The position numbers and the translations under genes were made by a program. From positions 1-10,236 of the forward strand of contig CAJTVH010000072.1 in assembly GCA_910579745.1 (NCBI GenBank): DNA of 10,236 bases. Reading direction: 5' to 3'. The notes beneath the pieces were generated by a model, which saw only the letters and a list, made by a program, of their open reading frames with translations, searched no databases and was not told the origin of the DNA. Of this stretch, positions 6,413 to 10,236 are shown piece after piece. The stretch is from an uncultured Clostridia bacterium. Its GTDB lineage: Bacteria; Bacillota; Clostridia; Lachnospirales; CAG-274. Each line of letters opens with the position of its first letter. Position 1 is the stretch's first letter.

Positions 6413-6464
6413 TTTTATCAACCTTTCTTTTGGAATTATTTTTATTTAATACAATCTTTTTTCT

Positions 6465-6490
6465 TGTCCTCCTTAACTGAAACTATACCA
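6465..6490 (-). promoter_or_regulatory. Possible extended -10 promoter and orphan Shine-Dalgarno
   Basis: In the 102-bp gap before the gene at 6412, the minus strand has TGG-TATAGT (6490-6482), an extended -10 form with a weak -35 (TTTTAA at 17 bp). About 8 nt later comes AAGGAGGA (6474-6467), a perfect SD with no start codon at proper distance. The true gene uses a second, weaker site closer to its ATG. The orphan SD may be the remnant of a lost small gene or a ribosome standby site. Confidence 0.35.
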
Positions 6491-6514
6491 CTATTAAGCT
6501 TTACTTAAAAGTAT

Positions 6515-6859
6515 TTAAACAAAACTTTTCGGCGGCATAGGTATTTTTTCATTTGAGGGCCGCCATAAATGCAGACAGTATTCGTGATTATTTATGTATT
6601 CCTCTTTCGGCGGATGTAACTGCATTACCGTTTCATTTTCATTAAAAAACAAATCTTTAATCCGACACATCTCATTCCATCTTGGACACCTATACTCTGT
6701 ACTTACTGAAACGTGTTCCCAACCGCCGCCATTACTCGCGACAACCGTAAACGTTAAATTGCTTCCCTCAAGTTTAATTTTAAATGCTCCGCAATACTCA
6801 TCACCCATATCGCCCATAAGCGGCACCCTGTATTTGTTTAAACAATTAAGATTTTTCAT
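6515..6859 (-). CDS. DUF7694-like conserved phage protein
   Basis: The frame is open from 6883, but the first eight codons (ATGAGGAGAAGG...) are really the purine-rich ribosome site, so I place the start at ATG 6859 (114 residues, MKNLNCLNKYRVP). The body has the conserved features I remember for this phage family: a GDEYCGAFKI segment, an ASNGGGWEHVSVS segment, RCPRWNEMCRIKDLFF, and a His/Cys-rich end with QLHPP, EYCLHLWRP and a Pro-rich PMPPKSF tail. The spaced H, C and W residues suggest a metal- or ligand-binding fold, but no activity is known. It overlaps the YopX-type gene by 14 bp and belongs to the accessory block between replication and late genes. Confidence 0.8.
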   Translation of the reverse strand: MKNLNCLNKYRVPLMGDMGDEYCGAFKIKLEGSNLTFTVVASNGGGWEHVSVSTEYRCPRWNEMCRIKDLFFNENETVMQLHPPKEEYINNHEYCLHLWRPSNEKIPMPPKSFV

Positions 6860-7505
6860 TTTTTTCCGTCTCCTTCTCCTCATTAAGCCATTTAACTATA
6901 TGATGATACCGCTCAATATATCTACAACAATTATCATTGTTTTCCATATATAAGCCTAAAGTAAAATCTCTGACAAGGTTTTGTTCAAATTCCGATAAAA
7001 TCATTCCTAAAGCCGTATCTTCCGCACTTAAATCAGTTTCTACAATCTCATTAAAGACTTCTAAATTTGTCATTCTTCTGCCTCCCATAACAAACCATAA
7101 CTCAGGATTATCGTAAATATTACCAATAACTTCATAACTCATACTTTCCGCTTTGCCATCAAATGTATTATAAGATTTTGCTCTTACCGGTAATAGACGC
7201 TTAAACACACCGCGGACAAATTTAACCTTGCTCTTCCAAACAGGAATAATAGCGTCAGGCACATTGTTTGTAAATCTTACAGTAATATCCCCCTCAAAAA
7301 TCTTCTTACCGTTCTTATCTGTCAAACCCGTATATTGTCCAACTGTTTCAAGTTTTACTTCAATACCGCACCAATCGGAATTAATTGTATCAGCAGAATA
7401 TATAGCCGGTTTACAGGGAAGTCCTGTAAACGGCGTCGGACAATAATAACCCTCTGCCCACTCGCCGTTATCAACTCTTTTACCTCTGAATAATATTTCC
7501 CTCAT
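6846..7505 (-). CDS. YopX-family protein fused to a second small phage domain
   Basis: The N-terminal 137 residues are a typical YopX protein (named from phage SPbeta): REILFRGKRVDNGEWAEGY at 2-20, TVGQYTGLTDKNGKKIFEGD at 54-73, and the ending YEVIGNIYDNPELW at 124-137. YopX proteins are common small phage proteins of unknown function and normally stop here. This one continues through MGGRR into a second domain (145-219) starting MTNLEVFNEI and ending HHIVKWLNEE with a charged tail, similar in form to separate small proteins found beside YopX genes. The join carries GGGAGG exactly 7 nt before an in-frame ATG (7073), so the second domain may also be made alone (75 residues). The main start at 7505 overlaps the upstream stop by 4 bp (ATGA). 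Confidence 0.88.
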   Translation of the reverse strand: MREILFRGKRVDNGEWAEGYYCPTPFTGLPCKPAIYSADTINSDWCGIEVKLETVGQYTGLTDKNGKKIFEGDITVRFTNNVPDAIIPVWKSKVKFVRGVFKRLLPVRAKSYNTFDGKAESMSYEVIGNIYDNPELWFVMGGRRMTNLEVFNEIVETDLSAEDTALGMILSEFEQNLVRDFTLGLYMENNDNCCRYIERYHHIVKWLNEEKETEKNEKS

Positions 7506-8008
7506 TTATTTTTGGCTCCCTTCATATCATTCATTTCCGGCTTATTCTTCACCGTCCAAATACAGCATATAATATTCCACATAAAGGCTCTGTCGTGGGG
7601 TTCGTCTTTGTCTCCCCTCAAATATTTCAAATAATGCCTTACCGCCGAATCTATGTAACAATGTACAGGTATTCCCTTTTTCCAGTTTCCCTCGCCGTAT
7701 TTCCTCGCTCCGTCCTCAAAATGTTTTGATAACTCTAATACAGCGTCAGCAAAACCTTTTTTACCTGTCCCATATACATTGTTCATAAATTCATTTAACG
7801 CATTATATAAATTTGAAACATCTCCGCTTTTTATAAAATATGATATATCCAATAAAACTTCATTAAAAGGACAATCGGGAGTTAAATATGATAAACCCTC
7901 GATTATATCCAGAGGCATTAAATCACATCTGCCTTTTCCCTCCTGTATATCCCTTACCGCACCTGTCTTAAACTCATATCTTTCCCCGCTGTCTTTAATC
8001 CCTGTCAT
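7502..8008 (-). CDS. dATP/dGTP diphosphohydrolase-like protein (DUF5664/MazZ-type)
   Basis: A 168-residue all-alpha protein matching the DUF5664 family, now linked to MazZ, a MazG-like dATP/dGTP diphosphohydrolase of some phages. Seen directly: TGAVRDIQEGKGRCDLMP at 15-32, then FEDGARKYGEGNWKKGIP at 97-114, DSAVRHYLKYLRGD at 120-133, and HDRAFMWNI at 138-146. The conserved E98, D99, K103, D120, R124, H125, H138, D139 and N145 are where metal and nucleotide ligands are expected. It would remove pyrophosphate from purine deoxynucleotides and shift the dNTP pool. A PurZ (2-aminoadenine synthesis) gene, the partner in Z-genome phages, is not in this window. The start ATG follows AGGAGG by 7 nt, inside the end of the small membrane peptide gene. 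Confidence 0.85.
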   Translation of the reverse strand: MTGIKDSGERYEFKTGAVRDIQEGKGRCDLMPLDIIEGLSYLTPDCPFNEVLLDISYFIKSGDVSNLYNALNEFMNNVYGTGKKGFADAVLELSKHFEDGARKYGEGNWKKGIPVHCYIDSAVRHYLKYLRGDKDEPHDRAFMWNIICCIWTVKNKPEMNDMKGAKNK

Positions 8009-8009
8009 C

Positions 8010-8087
8010 TTATCTCCTCCTTAGTAATCTAAAAATAAATATACCCGCAAACATTACCACAACCATCATAAAATCCGTCTCAGCCAT
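8010..8087 (-). CDS. 25-residue putative membrane peptide
   Basis: A short frame read from ATG 8087 to TAA 8010. It starts 8 bp inside the end of the HTH gene and ends one base before the ATG of the diphosphohydrolase gene, filling the gap exactly. The peptide has an acidic start (MAETD), one hydrophobic run of about 14 residues (FMMVVVMFAGIFIF) and a basic end (RLLRRR), the classic pattern of a single-pass membrane peptide with its C terminus inside the cell. The ribosome site is weak (G-rich, AGGCGG 12 nt away), so translation may depend on coupling with the upstream stop. Its last codons contain the AGGAGG of the next gene, so part of the sequence is constrained for another reason. Confidence 0.5.
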   Translation of the reverse strand: MAETDFMMVVVMFAGIFIFRLLRRR

Positions 8088-8616
8088 TACCGCCGCTTCC
8101 CGCCTGTCTCACGAAATCATCATACATCGCCGTTATCTGATACTCCTTTCCCTGTAAAACGGCAAACCTCCCGTATTTCCCTAAAACTATGTAATTTTTG
8201 CCATTATACATAACATTTCCCCCGACCATCATGCCTTTTTTTACTCTGTCAAGTTTATCCTTATACAAATCCGACTGCCTTTTAAGCCTCAATACGTTTA
8301 CCTGATTATCAGCGCGCTTATTACATTTATTTTGACGCCAGATAAAGTGCCTCACAGACTCCTCTTTCCTGCCGTATTTTTTCGCTATTTCCCCAACCTT
8401 GTATCCCTTTCTGTAATCCTCTAAAACCCTGCCGCCTATCACTTTAAAACTTTGCCTTTTTCCATTAGCCTTAATCCCAAACTTTTTCATATTTCTATAA
8501 ACCGTCATCTCTGAGACTCCCATTCTCTCAGCCGCCTCCCTTTCCGTCAATCCCTCCTTTAACAAACTCTCAATAAGTTTTTTCCTTTCCTCAGCTTCCT
8601 CTTTTGTCATCATCAT
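8080..8616 (-). CDS. Phage DNA-binding protein with two helix-turn-helix motifs
   Basis: A 178-residue basic protein. Two HTH units are visible: residues about 15-50 (KEGLTEREAAERMGVSEMTVYRNMKKFGI) and about 68-96 (RKGYKVGEIAKKYGRKEESVRHFIWRQ), both of the resolvase/sigma-region-4 kind. A charged spacer (98-128, many Lys/Arg) leads to a small beta-type C-terminal part (GGNVMYNGKNYIVLGKYGRFAVLQ at 132-155) that resembles the SH3-like tails found in similar phage proteins. It is likely a regulator or replication/structural DNA-binding protein in the accessory operon; the target is unknown. The start at 8616 follows GAAAGGA by 9 nt; two further ATG codons follow at once, so the exact first residue is uncertain by one or two. 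Confidence 0.82.
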   Translation of the reverse strand: MMMTKEEAEERKKLIESLLKEGLTEREAAERMGVSEMTVYRNMKKFGIKANGKRQSFKVIGGRVLEDYRKGYKVGEIAKKYGRKEESVRHFIWRQNKCNKRADNQVNVLRLKRQSDLYKDKLDRVKKGMMVGGNVMYNGKNYIVLGKYGRFAVLQGKEYQITAMYDDFVRQAGSGGNG

Positions 8617-8639
8617 AAGCTATTATCCTTTCTTCCGTA

Positions 8640-9004
8640 TTAATCCTCATCGTCAAAAAACGAACATTGAGGATTTTCTATTTCCTGAATATAATACTGG
8701 CCGTTATTCAAGTTAAGCTCATATTTTCCCTCAATCTTACCGGTGACCTCATCTTTCATTTGAATTACTGATGTTACTTTATGCTCAAATTTAGGATTAA
8801 TATATTTTTTTGTTTCCCTGCCGAATATAACACTGCCCGTTTCCTGAAGCTCGTGATTAAGGAATATTTTAAGTTTTAAATTTATTTCCCCCCATCGCTT
8901 CCTTTGCTTTGCATTGTGTTCAGCGTTTTTCTCATCATCATATTAAAATCCTGTCTTAACCCCGTAAATATCTCGTCTGTTATTAAAAGCTCATGTGTTT
9001 TCAT
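8640..9004 (-). pseudogene. Conserved small phage gene split by a frameshift at a G6 run
   Basis: ATG 9004 follows a good ribosome site (GGGAGG and AGGGGA) and overlaps RusA by 14 bp. The first frame gives MKTHELLITDEIFTGLRQDF... to SKGSDGGK and stops (TAA 8884-8882). The adjacent frame is open from 8942 to the stop at 8640 and continues the protein sense: EINLKLKIFLNHELQETG, then PKFEHKVTSVIQMKDEVTG and a C terminus SFFDDED. Joined at the G run (8893-8888) by one extra G, they give about 121 residues with a seamless GSDGGEINLKLKI, as in a conserved Firmicutes phage family I recall (KGS-D/E-GEI..., HKVSSV.Q.K, ending in an acidic FD tail). Function is unknown. Causes: sequencing or assembly error, true mutation, or less likely programmed -1 frameshifting. 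Confidence 0.8.
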
Positions 9005-9410
9005 TTCCCCTATCCTCCCGTAATATAAGACATACCTTCGGTGTATCTCCGTAATACTTCTCTACCGATAATGATATTATCTGCTTATCATCCGCGTACG
9101 CTATACCGTTTAAACTGTCCAGTATTATTTTCGCTATATTGTCGCAATCAGGCTTTTTGGCGGGTCTGATTAGGTTTAATAACATTTCAGCCTTTTTACC
9201 CTTTCCCGTACTTTTGGGAATATCAAAGTAAACCTTTATATCCGCCTTAATCTGTCCCTTTAAATTCGGCTGTCCGTATTTCTCCTGAAAAATCAGTTTT
9301 ACGTAATTCTCATAAGAGACTGTTTTTTTAGGAGTATACGTAAATCCTTTCCCAAATTTAGGCCTTTGCTTTCCCATAGGCTTTCCCGGTATCTCAATTT
9401 TAAAGTCCAT
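8991..9410 (-). CDS. rusA: RusA-family Holliday-junction resolvase (crossover junction endodeoxyribonuclease)
   Basis: A 139-residue enzyme, normal RusA length, that cuts four-way DNA junctions formed in phage recombination or replication. The N terminus (FKIEIPGKPMGKQRPKFGKGFTYTP) and the central KKPDCDNIAKIILDSLNGIAYADDKQI (85-111) are the family signature. D88, D90 and D107/D108 correspond to the three catalytic metal-binding acids of E. coli RusA, with K94 in place of the catalytic Lys. The end KYYGDTPKVCLIL is a typical final strand. The start at 9410 has GGAGG 6 nt upstream and overlaps the preceding gene by 11 bp; the broken small gene overlaps its 3' end. It belongs to the replication/recombination block. 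Confidence 0.95.
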   Translation of the reverse strand: MDFKIEIPGKPMGKQRPKFGKGFTYTPKKTVSYENYVKLIFQEKYGQPNLKGQIKADIKVYFDIPKSTGKGKKAEMLLNLIRPAKKPDCDNIAKIILDSLNGIAYADDKQIISLSVEKYYGDTPKVCLILREDRGNENT

Positions 9411-9633
9411 TTAATTCCTCCGTATCCGTGTCTTTGTAATCCCCCGAGAAATAATCCTCAAAAGATTTTTTCGACATATCATATCTCCTCGCCGCCTCGT
9501 CAGGATTTGTCTCACAATCCGTCAAACGCCTTATCTCTCCTTTACATTCTCTGGCCTTACATATACCGTTAATGTTAGCTATACAGCGGCAATCAACTTC
9601 TTTTTCATCATCGTTTTTTATCTTAATAAACAC
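9400..9633 (-). CDS. Small Cys-rich phage protein of unknown function
   Basis: A 77-residue protein starting at GTG 9633, preceded by GAGAGGAT at about 7 nt, a good ribosome site. The N-terminal half has five cysteines (C15, C17, C25, C30, C40) in a VDCRCIANINGICKARECKG layout, enough for a zinc site or knuckle. The rest is acidic, with an EAARRYDMSKKSFEDYF helix and a Asp/Glu/Thr-rich tail. The DEAARRY.MSK..FE part recalls a small helix found in other phage proteins of similar size, but I cannot name a family. It lies 40 bp after the replisome organizer and overlaps rusA by 11 bp, so it is likely part of the same operon. Confidence 0.75.
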   Translation of the reverse strand: MFIKIKNDDEKEVDCRCIANINGICKARECKGEIRRLTDCETNPDEAARRYDMSKKSFEDYFSGDYKDTDTEELNGL

Positions 9634-9673
9634 TTTTTATCCTCTCTTATCTTTGATTACACATTAAAAACTA

Positions 9674-10236
9674 TTATTTCTTATTCCCTCGGTCAAGAGC
9701 CTCCGCTTTCAGCTTATTAAGCCTCTCAAAATCCCAGTCCCTCTGCTCGTAATTGATAAATTTATTCGGTTTATCAGATACCTTTGTTTTTCCGCTTTTC
9801 CCGCTTATTTCCCCCGCTGTCAAGTTACGGATTATACCAAGCGCGTAATTCTCTTTCTTGTCGTGTAGAGCGGGATTATTAATATAAATATTAAGACCGT
9901 AAATAACCTTTTGAGTCTCGTATTTTTCCCACTTACCGTAAATTCTCAGCTTAACGCCGTCAGCTATTCCGCCGCCTCTTCTCGTGTATTTAAGCACGTC
10001 AAAAAAACTGTCGATAACCTTTAGCTGTTCGGCGTTATATCTTCGCCTTTTCGCGCTTATACTCTCCGTCAATGTGTTACTCTGGGCTGGCTCCGCGTCC
10101 CCAAATTCATTCTTGACTGTTTTAACGCCGCGGCAAAAAGGCTTGCCTTTTTGGTTATATTCTTCGTCAGAAGAATATAACTTTTTAATATTATTATTGT
10201 TATTATTAGTGTCCGGTATTTCCGTAACCGGTGTTT
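9674..10236 (-). CDS. Replisome organizer / DnaD-like phage replication protein, 3' part (cut by window edge)
   Basis: The frame is open from the right edge to TAA at 9674, giving 186 visible residues; the real start is outside. The visible N-terminal 45 residues look like a disordered linker, with a six-Asn run from an AAT/AAC repeat (10190-10207) and polar/Pro stretches. The C-terminal domain begins RRRYNAEQLKVIDSFFDVLKYTRRGGGIAD and continues with WEKYETQKVIYGLNIYINN and ENYALGIIRNL, matching the helical C-terminal domain of phage replisome organizers, which load the host helicase at the phage origin. The absent N-terminal winged-helix is expected further right. A TTG at 10072 could be mistaken for the start, but no ribosome site precedes it and the domain linker is continuous. 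Confidence 0.8.
   Translation of the reverse strand, partial: TPVTEIPDTNNNNNNIKKLYSSDEEYNQKGKPFCRGVKTVKNEFGDAEPAQSNTLTESISAKRRRYNAEQLKVIDSFFDVLKYTRRGGGIADGVKLRIYGKWEKYETQKVIYGLNIYINNPALHDKKENYALGIIRNLTAGEISGKSGKTKVSDKPNKFINYEQRDWDFERLNKLKAEALDRGNKK

Noticed and set aside
6104..6953. Long plus-strand open frames (6104-6508 and 6594-6953)
   Set aside because: They lie antisense to minus-strand genes with recognisable family features and good ribosome sites; their products are low-complexity Phe/Ser/Leu-rich translations typical of the reverse of coding DNA.
7502..8008. Claim that this phage has a Z (2-aminoadenine) genome
   Set aside because: Only the MazZ-like enzyme is visible; PurZ and a matching polymerase are absent from the window.
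8882..8900. Programmed -1 frameshifting as the main explanation for the split gene
   Set aside because: The run can slip, but I see no clear stimulatory stem-loop just downstream, and related proteins I recall are single-frame. A homopolymer indel is simpler, so it is kept only as an alternative.
9674..10072. Complete 132-residue gene starting at TTG 10072
   Set aside because: The same frame is open to the window edge, no ribosome site precedes the TTG, and the conserved domain is typical of the C-terminal part of a longer replication protein.

Overview
The window looks like one contiguous stretch of a temperate, tailed (siphovirus-type) phage or prophage from a low-GC Bacillota host, most likely a clostridial one. 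The evidence is the A+T-rich DNA, AGGAGG-type Shine-Dalgarno (SD) sites, SPP1/PBSX-type head and packaging proteins, and small accessory families (YopX, RusA, DUF5664) typical of Firmicutes prophages. Every supported gene is on the minus strand, so transcription runs from high to low coordinates. No integrase, repressor or host gene is visible, so prophage versus free phage cannot be decided.

Right part (about 10236 to 6014) is the replication/accessory region. In transcription order it holds the 3' end of a replisome-organizer-like gene cut by the window edge, a small Cys-rich protein, a RusA Holliday-junction resolvase, and a conserved small phage gene broken by a frameshift at a G6 run. 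These are followed by a two-HTH protein, an unlisted 25-residue membrane peptide, a DUF5664/MazZ-like dATP/dGTP diphosphohydrolase, a YopX protein fused to a second small domain, a DUF7694-like protein and an unknown protein. Genes are packed with 4-14 bp overlaps or gaps of a few bases.

Middle part (about 6013 to 5018) is the early/late switch. A predicted late regulator (ArpU/RinA-like, HTH at the C terminus) sits behind a long inverted repeat that would mask its SD site in read-through RNA. Next come a 55-bp array of five 11-bp T-tract repeats, about 200 bp that folds as a multi-branched RNA with a tRNA T-arm-like hairpin, a strong intrinsic terminator, and directly after it a near-consensus promoter (TTGAAA-16-TATAAT) for the late genes.

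Left part (5017 to 116) is the packaging/head module: terS, terL, an unlisted 49-residue zinc-ribbon protein, the portal, and a Mu gpF-like (MuF) minor head protein. The MuF protein carries a His-rich C-terminal extension and is followed, with an ATGA overlap, by a 74-residue protein. This last pair fits the MuF polymorphic toxin plus immunity arrangement described for temperate phages of Firmicutes. The most noteworthy items are this toxin/immunity pair, the structured RNA with its phased repeats between regulator and terminase, the SD-masking hairpin, the YopX fusion with a retained internal start, and the G-run frameshift. Family names were given by reading motifs from memory; no database search was possible.
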